Below are positions 1 through 10,715 of a stretch of DNA of 64,000 nucleotides, piece after piece. Made by a program: the position numbers and the translations under genes. Position 1 is the first letter of the stretch; each line of letters starts with the position of its first letter. Origin of the DNA: Basidiobolus meristosporus CBS 931.73 (lineage: Eukaryota; Basidiobolomycota; Basidiobolomycetes; Basidiobolales; Basidiobolaceae); assembly GCA_002104905.1 (NCBI GenBank), contig MCFE01000288.1, positions 39,008 to 103,007 of the forward strand, in the 5' to 3' direction. The notes beneath the pieces are model-generated. The model was given only the letters and a program-made list of their open reading frames with translations, did no database searches and was not told where the DNA came from.

Positions 1-560
1 AGGGCTCACACCAAAGTCATGGAAACAGAGCAATACAGCCAAAATACATATTGAGTGGTAAATTTTAATGGAGCTACTTGTTCAGTGTTGGGTTGTGCTT
101 AATGTTAGTGAAGGATGCAGAGACTTATGTAGGTTGCTTCAATTGGCAATTGAGGTACAACTGAAGTTTTGATGGAAATAAATCAATTTGTGTGCCTGAG
201 AAGTAAGAGATATGGATGAGTCAGGAAGTAAGGAGTGTGAAAAAGAGCAATAGCCAACCAATGCACACACACCTAGGAGGTGATAGAGTGTCCAGGATCA
301 GAAAGTGAGAAAAATAGCAGAGAACTAATCAAATTCACATTTGTATTGTTGTGATGAAAAGTCTTGACAAAGATTTTTGTGAAATCTGGGGTGCAATTAT
401 TTTTTAACAGTCTTTACGCAGTGTCCTAATGAGATCAATACCTCTAAGTCACAGGACTTTATGTTTGTGACAGCCTTTTGTTTGCATTATCACAATAATT
501 TTCCATAGCGCAATGTAACAGCAGAGGAACTTTGTAAGCTTTTGAAGCACAACAACAGTG
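1..560. other. Unassigned leading stretch
   Basis: I see no convincing coding region and no match to the other repeats in this window. Position next to a CopF LTR segment suggests it could be the diverged rest of that LTR, which is about 1 kb long at 27719-28745, but I could not align it by eye. Low confidence. Confidence 0.3.
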
Positions 561-960
561 GCCAAAGATAAAGCCCCAAGAGAAATCTATCACATCATAG
601 AAGGGAAAGACTAGCTGTAAGAGTCTGGGGGATATTGGAAGTGATTGGGATGGTAAGTAAATTATGTGGCTTCCACTTAATGACATATTGAGTGTAAAAG
701 TGGTATTCATACTTTTACATGGTTTTACATAACAAACACATAGTGTAGGCTTAGAAAGACCCCAAGAGCATGTTTGCAAAGTTTGGGGCTGTTTGGACCA
801 CTATAAGAACGTTCTTGTTTAGGGTACCTGGTATTTTGGTGTGAATATTCCAAGTAAATGCTTGGAAGGAATTTGGTTACAATTCTCTAAGATTTGTAGG
901 TAATAATCAAAGTGCCCAAGTTATGTGAATATTTGATTGGAGTGACAAACTATTGGAACA
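561..960 (-). repeat. CopF-3 copia LTR, partial
   Basis: On the minus strand this matches the start of the CopF LTR at 27719-28200, including the paired motifs TACCTGGTATTTTGGTG and TACTTTTACATGG. The LTR begins at 960 with TGTTCCAATAG against TGTTGTAGAAA in the other copy. Only one copy is present of the roughly 130-bp unit that is duplicated in the 27719 LTR. This is an old third CopF copy. Confidence 0.7.
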
Positions 961-1132
961 CTCCTGCTTGACTAAATGCTCATACTGACTAGTCCTAATT
1001 TTGACCTACAATTTTCAGTTTTGTCTCTAGCCAAGGTTTGGTAAATATGTCTGCAATCATTTGACCTGTAGGACAGTAAGCTAAGATGACTGGGCCATTA
1101 TCTATGACTTTGTGAATTCAAAGATATGTAAA
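961..1132 (-). pseudogene. CopF-3 copia RNase H C-terminus, truncated
   Basis: This corresponds on the minus strand to the last part of CopF-1 RNase H (27540-27718), including the segment coding for the 'CPTDEMIADI' type motif. The polypurine-like stretch adjoins the LTR at 961. The fragment is cut off at 1133 by the terminal inverted repeat of Harbinger copy Ha1, so the rest of this copia is missing here. Confidence 0.6.
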
Positions 1133-1480
1133 AGACTTGTTCCATTGTACTGTGCCAGGGTGTGCGGCGCAATCCACAGTCTCTAAGAACAATTGGGCGC
1201 AATATAATATCTACCAGTAGGCAGGATTGCTGTTGGACAATTTTGCACCATGCGGGACATTCTTGCACACGATGGCACAATCAGACATAATAAGGTTGGC
1301 ACGGATGATTGCACCAAATTGTAATGTTTGCATCACATGCGCAAGGGATACCGCTATTATGGTAGGTAAATCTGATAGTTGGATATGTTTCTTTAGTATA
1401 AACAGAAATAAATGCGTGTCACACTATAAGCTACACTGATACTCACCATTTTGGTTACTATCACTCCAATTGGATGGTAT

Positions 1481-1849
1481 TGTTGCAATTTAAGAAGTGA
1501 TTTGGATATAAGGAGCTTATTGAGCAATAGTGATAATATTTGAGCTGTTGTTTATTAATAAATAAGCTAAGTATTTATACATTTGTAGATGTAATGCAGC
1601 TGTAACACTAAGTAAGGAGGGCTTCTCAATATTCAGGAGCATTCTGTAACAGTTTCAGGGTTAGTACATAATTGTCAGTATTAGTGCTAATTTGATTCTG
1701 ACTATAGGGGAATAATCATAAGATCATAGATCTGAAGAAAGTAGCAAAGCTAGAGCTGTATGTTAGTCCCACAGTGGCAAAGACTAGTCCAGAATTGCTA
1801 AGTGAATTTTTAGCTGCTGAGTGATACAAAATAGTCCAATATGTCAACA
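1481..1849 (-). repeat. CopA-1 3' LTR
   Basis: A 369-bp LTR that begins TGTTGCAATTT and ends ATGTCAACA on the plus strand, giving TG...CA termini. It aligns to 9214-10317 once the 732-bp insertion is removed, and to the CopA-2 LTR at 20715-21083. The two CopA-1 LTRs differ at many sites, roughly 15 percent by eye, so the insertion is old. Confidence 0.9.
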
Positions 1850-1859
1850 CTCCCCTTCA
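1850..1859 (-). other. CopA-1 polypurine tract
   Basis: The minus strand reads TTGAAGGGGAG directly before the 3' LTR. This is the usual position of the plus-strand priming site in LTR retrotransposons. Confidence 0.7.
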
Positions 1860-1861
1860 AC

Positions 1862-3660
1862 TAAATAATTTCCTAATCCTAATCCCTCCTTGAGATACTC
1901 AAACTGCAGCCTAGCTAGTGGTTTTGTCAATATATCTGCCACCACATTGTTAGTTGGGCAGTACACTAACTCTACTACATTATTTTCTACAGATTCCCTC
2001 ACAAAGTGATGCAGTATATCAATGTGCTTAGTTCTGGCATGATTAGTAGGATTTCTAGCTAATGAAACACAACTTTGATTATCCTTGTAAATGCATGTTG
2101 GCTCCTCTGAATCAAAACCCAAGTCTTTGTATAATTTGTGTAGCCATATAGCCTCCTTGGTTGCTTGACATGCAGCCATGTATTCTGCTAAAGTTGTAGA
2201 TAGGGCCACAGTTGGTTGTTTCTTACAATACCAAGTATCAGCTGCACCAGCTTAAAGAAATGCATAGCCTGTGGTAGAGCGTCTGTCAATCAGATCCCTG
2301 CCCCAATCTGAACTACTGTAACCATCAAATTTCTGCCTATTAGCTGCTCCAGAGTATTCCAGTACCATATTTATGGTACCTTGTAGATATCTGAAAATCT
2401 GCTTAACTGCTGCAATTTAATCTGATCCATAATTTGGCATGAATTAATTGACTATTCCAACCACCACTGCAATATCTGGACATGTAGACACCATCAAGTA
2501 CATTAGGCTGCCAACCATTGATTGATAGGGAAAGCTTTGGTCTGTATTTGAGCTGTTTTCATCTATACCTGGCTGAGATTTGCCAAATTTTAGATTATTA
2601 TATATAGGGGTAGCTGCAGGTTTGCAATTTTCCATTTTGAAGCATCTAATAATGTCCCTGATATCCCTAAACTGATTCAGCACAATTTTTGTGTAGGTAT
2701 AGCAAACTTGACTTCAATTCCAAGATCTTTCATCTGAAACTTGCTGAAGAGATCTGGTTTTGCCTGTTTAAGTGCCTCTTGGTCACTTGTAGCTATAATT
2801 AGGTTGTTGACATAAAGAACTAGGATGATCACACCCTTTTTGAGCTGTTTCACATACCTACTGTGATCTGCTGTGCTACAAGAGAACCCAGTTTCCTCTA
2901 GATATGTGTCAATCTTGCTATACCATGCTCTAGGTGCCTGCTTAAGCCCATACAACAATTTTCTAAATTTGCACACCTTATGGGGGTCTTTTGGATCAGT
3001 GAAACCTTCTGGTTGCTCCATATATATATTTTCTTGCAAATACTCATTCAGAAAGGCTGTTTTAACGTTCATTTGGTGTAGATCTAGACTGTGTACCGCT
3101 GCCAAGGCTAGAACTGTCCTAATGGAGTTAAACTTGGCATCCAGAGCAAATGTTCCCTTAAACTGTAATCCCTGGATCTGGGAATAGCCTATGGTCACCA
3201 ATCTAGCCTTGTACTTATCAACAGCACCATTTGAGGTTGTCTTAATCTTGAAGACCCATCTACATCCTATTGGCTTTCTCCCATTTGGTAAATCTACCAG
3301 TTCCCATGTTTTTGCCTTGATCAGTGATTGGTACTCCTCCTGCACAGCTTGTTGACACATGGTAGCATCTGGACTTTGCATTGACTGTTCCAGATTCTGA
3401 GGTTTGGCACATAAGGCAAGATAGACTTCTTCATGATCATTGGATGTCTGCCACCAGGATCCAGGGGCATTTCTTTTTGTGGTAGATCTCCTAACTGGGA
3501 AAGTCTGTTCTGATCTGGAACTGTCAGAGGTATCTTCCGTATCTGGCTGAATTTGGTACGTATCTTCTTCATTAGTGTTGATTGCATCATCAGGTAGCTG
3601 GCCAATGATTTCTGTTGCTTTCTGATCAGAATTCTCCTCAAGTACAATGTTGCTGCTCTA
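1862..3660 (-). pseudogene. CopA-1 reverse transcriptase and RNase H
   Basis: Reverse transcriptase (about 2677-3640) and RNase H (1862-2440) of a copia Pol. Recognisable RT blocks are 'GCRWVFKIK', 'YKARLV', 'LLYGLKQAPRAWY', and the RNase H end 'TKHIDILHHFVRE'. The catalytic positions are changed: the family's MDVKTAFL reads MNVKTAFL and the YVDD box reads YVNN, so all three RT aspartates are asparagine. Several frameshifts and stops split the gene. It would not encode a working enzyme. Confidence 0.88.
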
Positions 3661-4453
3661 CATCAGCTTCTGAATTTTGCCATCATACACTCTATACCCT
3701 TCAGTATCTTCACAATACCCAAGAAAGATCCCTTTCCTACTCTCTAGTTCCAATTTTGAGCATTTTTTGTCAGGGATGTGATAAAAAGCATCACTGCTGA
3801 AGATCTTAAAGTGCTGGAGCTCTGGTTTTTTGCCTGTATATGCTTCAAAGGGTGTAGAGTCACGTAGTGCTGTTGTTGGGCATCTTTTCTTGATGTGTAC
3901 CCCAGTAGCAACAGATTCAGCCCAAAACCTGTAGTCCATTCCCTTATAATGTAGCATAGATCTTCCCATCTGTACTATTGTTCTATTTGCACGTACTGCT
4001 ACTCCACTGTGCTGTGGAGTATGAGGAACTGTGGTCTGTTGAAGTATACCAGTAGACAAGCAGTGTTTTGCAAACTCCTTTGAACAGTATTCTCCTCCAT
4101 TTGTCACTTTGAGGTACCCTCAATTTACACCCATTTGTGTTTGTGCCATGTTCTTGAAGTGCTTTAGCGTCTCTAAAGCTTCATCCTTTGTTTTGAGGAA
4201 GTACACCCATGAACATCTTATTTTGTCATCAATAAACAACCTCAAGTATCTCTTGGCTTCAAAGGACAGTGTTCTCATAGGGCCACATATTTCTGAGTGT
4301 ACAATAGCCAACATTTTGGTGGTATTGATGCCTCTGAGCTCTTGAAACACTGCCTAGCTTGCTTGCTATATGAACATCCCTTACAAACACTCAATTTGAT
4401 CAGAGTTGAGTATTTTAGGCCCAAAACAAGCTAATTTTTCACCAGTTGGCTCA
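3658..4453 (-). pseudogene. CopA-1 integrase
   Basis: Copia integrase core. 'IHSEICGPM' and 'FIDDKIRCSWVYFLKTKDEAL' supply the first catalytic region. Around 4105 one extra A relative to CopA-2 shifts the frame at the second catalytic motif (SDNGG in CopA-2). The third motif reads GVAVR where CopA-2 has GVSER, replacing the catalytic glutamate by valine. Downstream, 'IFLGYCEDTEGYRVYD' is the usual copia linker before RT. Confidence 0.85.
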
Positions 4454-5190
4454 TTATCTCTTACCAATGTGTCCTAGCCTCCTATGCCACATCTCCCAGT
4501 TGGTTTCATTAGTTTCAGCAATGTTGACATACTCAGGTACAATGATCTTGCATTGTAACTTGTATATGTTGTGATCTCTGATTCCCAAAGCTAAAATTTG
4601 TCCATATTTACTCAATATTAAGCAGCTCATCTTAGTAAAAGCAAATTTCAGTCCCCAAGCAGTTGCTTTGCCAACTGAGAGCAGGTTCTTAGCTATTCCA
4701 GGTACATAGAGTACATCAGTGAGTCTTGCTGTTGTTGCCCCTGAGCTATTGCTCATATTTAGCTGTATAGACCCACTGGCGGTAGCTTCCAGAGCAGAGT
4801 TATCTCCCAGATAAACCTTTCTTGCAGGAATAGTCTTTAAGTTGCTGAGCCACCCCTTTATACCACAAATATGTTGTGAGGCTCCAGAGTCAATATACTG
4901 CTCATTACTTTGGTTACTTGCACTATCTTGGATGATTACAAATAACTGTTCATCAGTAGTTATATAGTATGCCTGGTCTGGTTTCTGTTTTTTGTCTGCT
5001 TGTTTCTTCTTGCATTCTCTTGCCCAGTGTCCTAGCTCTTCACAGTAGTAGCAGCAACCAGGTTTTATTTGGTTTTGCTGCTTCCCCTTCTTTACTGAGT
5101 GTCCTTTCTGAACTGAATAAGACATTATCTTCAAGTTTCTCTGCTTTATCATTATGTCTGAGTGCTTCATGGAGAAGTCTTTCATTTGAC
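4454..5190 (-). pseudogene. CopA-1 Gag zinc knuckle, protease and GAG-pre-integrase
   Basis: In order on the minus strand: a CCHC knuckle (CYYCEELGHWAREC), an aspartic protease with YIDSGASQHI, and the pre-integrase motif MWHRRLGH. These were joined to the N-terminal Gag half at 8632-9177 before Ha2 inserted between them at 5191/8629. The reading frame is largely open in this part, and the protease active-site DSG is present. Confidence 0.87.
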
Positions 5191-5376
5191 ATAAGACTTG
5201 TTCCGTTGGATAGTGCCACATAGTGCCAGCCGGTTTATGGTGCTGGATTGATCTGGCACTCTACGGCACTATCTTGCACTATAATTTCTACCATGATGCC
5301 AGTGGTATGATACAGTAACTGGTAATTTTACTCAATCTTACTTATGTTGCTCAGAATAGTGCTTTCCTTGCTTTAT

Positions 5377-6261
5377 TTACTCTTCATAATGCTCCAGACA
5401 CATTTCTCTCAGTGGATGTCTTCTTGTATGAACATACTGTGCATTAATAAGTATCTTAACTATTTTACCTATTCTGCTGTTTTCTCCTATATATGACTTT
5501 CCTCTGTATTTACCTGCCAATATGCTGAATCTCTTCAGATATCCAAATGTGTGCTCTACCCTTACTCTGAAATGATTAAATATCTCATTGTAGAGCTTCT
5601 GCTTTCTGCTAAGCACACCATTACTTGGCTTCCTATAAGCTGTAATACATCCTGATCTCTGACAATCCTCTCCTATATAGGCTAAGTTTCCCATACATTT
5701 CTCCCCTCTACTGAATTCTGGATGATTCTCTACCCAGAGTGCTTTGTCATGCCTACTTCCAGCAAATGGCCCACTAAACCAGATGATGTTACCATTGATG
5801 TCAAACAGTGCTTGAAACTTCACACAGTGTGCCTTGTACTTGCCAGAATAAAAGTGCCTCTGCCCTCTAGAAGGTCTGTTAATCCTCACTGGGAAGGTAT
5901 CCAAAATACTCCTGATGTGGAACCTGTTGCTGAGCACTCTGGGATATGGAAGTCTATTGGGGCTTCTGAACCTAGTATTCCAAGCTTGCTCTAAGTCATT
6001 CATACCCTCTGCAAGGTGGTTCTCCATTGCTGTCAGCTGGGAACAAAAGCTTCTGGGACTTTTTTTGCCATGGATGGTGGGATGAAACCTTGTAGGGCAA
6101 TAGTTCTTGTAATAGCAGAGAAGCTTGACAAGGGATCTCCTTGAGTAGATTGGGGTTGATGGTCCACAGTACTTGGAATAGATCTCCTCTAGTGTGTCAA
6201 AAGGAAATCCAGTGGTAGTGATGGGATTGATGAGAAAAGACCATTCAGATGAGTAAGTCAT
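5377..6261 (-). CDS. Harbinger-type DDE transposase (Ha2), catalytic residue lost
   Basis: An open 294-codon frame of the DDE_4/HARBI1-like nuclease family. Expected catalytic positions are D121 (LDTFPV), D172 (GSRHD) and residue 192 (ADLAYIG in Ha3). E236 lies in the conserved RVRVEHTFGYLK block. Here residues 191-192 read GN rather than AD, so the third aspartate is asparagine. The protein would be expected to bind but not cut DNA. It is almost identical to the Ha3 protein otherwise. The start follows the shared MTYSSEW N-terminus. The assignment of the third residue is by family alignment from memory. Confidence 0.88.
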   Translation of the reverse strand: MTYSSEWSFLINPITTTGFPFDTLEEIYSKYCGPSTPIYSRRSLVKLLCYYKNYCPTRFHPTIHGKKSPRSFCSQLTAMENHLAEGMNDLEQAWNTRFRSPNRLPYPRVLSNRFHIRSILDTFPVRINRPSRGQRHFYSGKYKAHCVKFQALFDINGNIIWFSGPFAGSRHDKALWVENHPEFSRGEKCMGNLAYIGEDCQRSGCITAYRKPSNGVLSRKQKLYNEIFNHFRVRVEHTFGYLKRFSILAGKYRGKSYIGENSRIGKIVKILINAQYVHTRRHPLREMCLEHYEE

Positions 6262-6523
6262 ATTAAAATTGATGGATGATTGTATGGAGGCGGTTTGAAT
6301 TGATTTGGCGCGATCTGCGTTATTTATCTGATTTTTAATATATTATGGTTAAATCTCCATCAATTGCCATGCATCCCATCATTATGTCGCAAAAATCATC
6401 CGCAAACAATGCCTTGGTACTTTTATTGATGCTTTAATCATAGGTCTATAATCAAATAGGAAATCTGCAATTGATGTGATCTGATCCGTGTCAACGCAAT
6501 CCAAGATGCATAATGCATAATAT

Positions 6524-7868
6524 ATGGAAAATTCAACAATCACATTAGTTTTCATATATATTTCATATAAGACCAGTTTGATGCCAATATACTGCTGTAT
6601 AAGTATCCAAATCTGTTGCTATGGTCCCCATACCAAGCCTCAACTCATCTTTAGTACAACCCAGACAAAACCCATCCCCCAGCTCACAAGCGCGGTCCGG
6701 ACCAAAAAAGTAGAAGTTGGATCCGTTTGAGTTCTTGCCAAATGATTTTAGTATGGCCCAAGTGTCTATGATGAGCCTTCATATAGATATTTAAGCACTA
6801 CTGATTAATCGAGCAGAACTAGATACCTCAGAGTGTTGACAAAGATGGAAGAGTTTGAGTAGAAAGCTGTGGCATAAGTTCTACATCAAGATGCCAGCCA
6901 ATGTATGTAAAAAGACATATAACAAGACAAGTATTGAAATCAAGAATGAGCTGAGAGTGAGGGGATTTGACAAAGAAGCCGTGCGGGAACAATTTTGCGC
7001 GCAATTTGCAGAGTACAGGCCGGACGCGTCCGTTTGTGCCTCAACTTTGAGAACCAAAGAGATTTTGAAAGAGTTTTTGCCTCAAATGACTAATGTTCTA
7101 CATGATATATTAGTTGAGCTAAGTGGCCTCCAAGAGCAATATACACAGGACTCATCCAGGCAACACCTCCAAAGTATCAGACAGAGGGTAAGTGAATACA
7201 TTGATGAATCAGATGGTGAGCTTCAGGAGGAAGAATACAGACCGCAAGTAACATTGTCCAGATTGGGCCAGCACGCCTTGCTGGATTCCCTACCATCTCT
7301 TGCAACCACAGCGCGCTGGTGCACATCAGTCCAGACCACGCCAACACCCTTTACTAGAATGCCCTGCATCAAGTCAATGCGCATTGAGTCAACGCGCACG
7401 CTTCAGAGCAAAACTACAAGAACTTGCCAAGCTGCTCATTTAGATACAAGTTCATTGGAGCGGACCAAGTTGCGTCAACATGCAGCACCACATCAAACTC
7501 AGCCAAGGGCCATCTCAACGCATCAAGGCGCACCTGCGTGTGCTGTTTTGCCTGACCATCAGCAAGTTACTTCTGGTGAACTGACTGATGATGACCAACA
7601 TGAAGTGCCTCAACCACCGGAGCCCTTAGCAAATAAAAGAACATGCCAGCGCGTGGCACTACAGGCCGGTCCAGTTGGTTCAGTGGGAGCAATTCAGCAT
7701 GGCCAAGCTGCAGCATTGCACTCATCAATTAGGAGGCAAAATACTGACTACAAATACACAAGTAGCCAAGATGATAGTCAGCCAGGAAGTAGTATAGGTG
7801 TGCAAAGTGAGTCACTACCAAATGCTTCAGTAGTAATCCCTGTGAGAAAAAAACCCAGGAGAAGATGA
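6524..7868 (+). pseudogene. Harbinger accessory protein (Ha2), frameshifted
   Basis: Homologous along its length to the open 442-codon frame at 31541-32869 in Ha3. Here the N-terminal part (6524-6730) and the main part (6855-7868) are in different frames, with a stop between. Harbinger elements usually carry a second gene for a Myb/SANT-like DNA-binding protein. The segment around 'KLWHKFYIKMPANVC' is tryptophan-containing and helical-looking, but I cannot identify the domain with certainty. The C-terminal half is rich in Q, S, T and H and ends in a basic KKPRRR tail, a possible nuclear localisation signal. Confidence 0.75.
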
Positions 7869-8631
7869 TGCAATTGCTTTGAATTGCTCACATTTGTAAT
7901 GATCCCAACAACCCTTTTTTTTTGCAATCCAAATCAAGCCATTGCAAATCAGTGATCATCAAATTTTTGATATAAATAATATCAAGGTTGTCTCACATTT
8001 GAGACAGAACTCCTATAAATAAACACCCTGCATATATATACGTCATCTGTAATACCAGTGCAGCTATTGGATCTGTTTTGCACCTACATGATTGCTTGCG
8101 TGCTAGCTATGACACATTGTCCAATCACTAGGATCAGGGATTTACTTGCTCAATGGGCAAAATGGGATATTTGATGGCAAATCAGGTAGCTTTTTCAGTA
8201 GTCAATGAGCCAATTGGGGGCTGCCAGCTTCAGGATACTTTTAGACCAATTAACCACTGAGATACCATCCAATTGGAGTGAGGGTAACCAAAATGGTAAG
8301 TATCAGTGTATTTTTTATAGTGTGATACACATTTATTTCCATTTGCATTATTTCCATTTACATTAAAGAAACATATCCAAATACCAAATTTTACCTGCCA
8401 TAATAGCGGTATCCAATTGCGCACATGATGCAAACATTACAAGTTGGCGCAATCATCCGTGCCAACCTCTTTGTGACAGATTGTGCCATAGTGTGCGAGA
8501 TTGTCCTGCATAGTGCAAAATCTTCCAAGAATGATCCTGCCTTATGATAGCTATAATATTGCGCCCAATTGTTCTTTACAACCGTGGATTGCGCCACGCA
8601 CCCTGGCATGGTACAATGGAACAAGTCTATA

Positions 8632-9177
8632 GTCTGAAGTCAAATTGTCTTCTCTGCTTTCAAAATAAAGTATGAGTGGCTCATACGCATCTGGTAGGCA
8701 GCAAAGCACACAGAGTAGCTTTTCTTCTTCATCTACACCAGCATTAATACTGTAAAGCTCTTCTGCAAGTGTCTCCATTCTGGTAATGAGTTGTAGCATG
8801 TCATCATCTGGCTTCTTCCTCATGTTGAAGAACTTTTGTTTTAAATAAAGCTTGCTTGATACTGACTTTGCTCTAAAGATCTTCTCTAAAGATTCCCATG
8901 CAGCTTTGGCAGTACTTGAGGTATGGATTTGTCCAATGAAGGAATCTTGCACATTGATACATGTGACATTAAAGGCGTTTCTCTCCTTCTCTTGAAACTT
9001 CTCCACTTCTTCTGCGGTTCCTTTGGGCTCAACTTCTTTTCCTGTTACTATATTCCAAAGCTCCCTTTCCTTAAGATGGATATCCCTCTTGATTCTCCAA
9101 AGTCTGTAGTCCTTTCCCCCAAACCTCTCCTTTACAGGGAAGATGTTTGTGTTGTTCTGTTTGCTGGTAAAATTCAC
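8632..9177 (-). pseudogene. CopA-1 Gag, N-terminal part
   Basis: The copia Gag (UBN2-like) N-terminus beginning MNFTSKQNN. Typical blocks are 'GGKDYRLWRIKRDIHLKE', 'AKAAWESLEKIF', 'KLYLKQKFFNMRK' and 'LPDAYEPLILYFESREDNLT'. The frame is open from 9177 until it runs into the Ha2 terminal repeat at 8628. The remainder of Gag lies beyond Ha2, below 5191. Confidence 0.85.
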
Positions 9178-9200
9178 CTTTAGAATAAATCAAAGCAATT

Positions 9201-9213
9201 GGGGCTCATAACC
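9201..9213 (-). other. CopA-1 primer binding site
   Basis: On the minus strand GGTTATGAGCCCC directly follows the 5' LTR. The same string follows the CopA-2 LTR (20702-20714) and the CopF LTR (28749-28761). The priming tRNA cannot be named from this alone. Confidence 0.65.
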
Positions 9214-10317
9214 AGTTTCAACTTAAGAAGTCATTTGCATATAAGGAACTTATCAAGATATAGTGATAATAGTTGAGCTGTTGTTTATTAATAAAGAAGC
9301 TCAATTTAATACCTTTGTAAGAGTAATACAGCTGTTACACTAAGTATGGAGGGCTTTGCAATATTCAGGAGCATTCTGTAGCAGTTTCACAGTTAGTACA
9401 TAATAAACTTGTTCTGTTGGATAGTGCCACATTGAGCCATGAATGCCAAATGATGTCATAGTGTGCCAGAGTGACCAAGTGAGCCTATACTTGGCCACAG
9501 AGTGTGAAACATAGATCTGCATCTTCATGCAAAGAATCCCCTGTGTTTCACCAATGATGCAGGAGAAAATCCATTTTTTGATGTTTTTTTGTGGATTAAT
9601 ATTGTGCAGGATGTGCAAGAGCACTAAAGGATTAAAGATATACATCTGGTACTCAATACCCATGGCACTCTGAATCTTGCTCTTGTGGGTTGTAACATGT
9701 CACAAAAATGCATTGCACTATCTTGGTCCACTGGTGCTATCTGGCACTATAAGTGTTTTTATTGTTCTTACTTTAGGGCTAATATTTAAATATAGTGCCA
9801 GATAGTGCCAGTGGACCAAGATGGTGCCATGCATTTTTGTGACATGTTACAAGCCACAGGAGCTAGATTCAGAGTGCCATGGGTATTCAGTACCAGATGC
9901 ATATCTCCCATCCTCTAGTGCTCTTGCACATCCTGTACAACATTGACCTAAAAAAAAGGTCTAAAAATGGATTTTCTCCATCACAATGAGTGAGACATAG
10001 GGGCTGCTTTGCATGAAGATGCAGATCTGTGTTTCACACTCTGTGGCCAAGTGTAGGCTCACTTGGCCTCCCTGGCACACTATGGCATCATTTGGCACTC
10101 ATGGCTCAATGTGGCACTATCCAACAGAACAAGTCTAATCTTTAGTAACAGTGCAAATTTGATCCTGACTATAGGGGAATAATAATTAAGATTATAGATC
10201 TGAACAAAGTGGCAAAGTTAGGGCTGTATATTAGTTGTAGAGTGACCAAGACTAGTCCAAAATTGCTGAGTAAATTTTTAGCTGCAGAATGATACCAAAT
10301 AGTCCAATATTTCAACA
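9214..10317 (-). repeat. CopA-1 5' LTR, interrupted
   Basis: The LTR parts 9214-9404 and 10137-10317 together match the 369-bp 3' LTR. The interruption is the palindromic element at 9405-10136. The outer end TTCAACA at 10317 is followed by the GGTAT target duplication. Confidence 0.88.
9405..10136. mobile_element. Palindromic foldback TIR element (732 bp)
   Basis: A non-coding element bounded by AAACTTGTTC and GAACAAGTCT, the Harbinger terminal repeat, with AAT at both junctions (9402-9404, 10137-10139). The two halves are reverse complements over most of their length (about 9405-9755 against 9790-10136), leaving a centre of only a few tens of bases. It has no gene, so any movement would depend on a Harbinger transposase acting in trans. 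Confidence 0.88.
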
Positions 10318-10715
10318 GGTATCTCAGCAATTAATTGGTCCAAAAGTTTCCTGTAGCTGTTGGCCCCCAATTGGCTCTTTAACCAATACACAAGCTACCT
10401 GATTTGCCATCAAATATCCCATCTTGCCCATTGAGCAAGTAAATCCCTGATCCTAGTGATTGGACAAGGTGTTGAAGCTATCATGCAAACAATTGAGCAG
10501 GTGCTTAACAAATCAAATGGCTGTACTGGTGTAACAGATGATGTATATATGCAGGGTGCTTATTTAGAGGGGTTCTGTCACAAATGTGAGACAACGTCAA
10601 TATTGCTTATATCAAAACTTTAGTGATCACTGATTTGCTGTGGCTCAAGTTGGATTGCAACAAAGAATGAGTTGTTTGGATCATGGCAAATAAGAGCAAT
10701 TCAATGCAATCAAAT

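Larger units (their letters stand above)
5194..8628. mobile_element. Harbinger-like DNA transposon Ha2, complete
   Basis: A 3435-bp element with terminal repeats AGACTTGTTCC(G/A)TTG, inserted in CopA-1 gag with ATA at both junctions (5191-5193, 8629-8631). It carries a DDE transposase gene on the minus strand and an accessory gene on the plus strand, divergently arranged around about 260 bp. The subterminal zones differ: many GTGCCA/TGGCAC motifs at the transposase side, and TTGCGC/TTGCAC motifs at the other. Confidence 0.9.
1481..10317 (-). mobile_element. Ty1/copia retrotransposon CopA-1, full-length but dead
   Basis: Two LTRs (1481-1849 and 9214-10317) bound gag, protease, integrase, RT and RNase H in Ty1/copia order on the minus strand. 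GGTAT flanks both ends (1476-1480 and 10318-10322), a 5-bp target duplication inside Ha1. The element was later hit by Harbinger Ha2 in gag and by a palindromic element in the 5' LTR. Removing those leaves about 4.7 kb. Frameshifts and lost catalytic residues in integrase and RT mean it is inactive. Confidence 0.92.

Noticed and set aside
459-779. Minus-strand open frame of about 106 codons near the left edge
   Set aside because: It overlaps the CopF-3 LTR, has no recognisable domain and is not conserved in the homologous LTR at 27719. Treated as chance.
6855-7868. Harbinger accessory gene as a host transcription factor
   Set aside because: Five copies occur in the window, always with Harbinger ends or transposase sequence nearby, so it is an element gene.
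7913-7921. Poly-T and poly-A runs as retroposon tails
   Set aside because: The runs at 7913-7921, 30411-30419 and 61801-61809 lie at the same place in each Harbinger copy and are part of the element, with no target duplication of their own.
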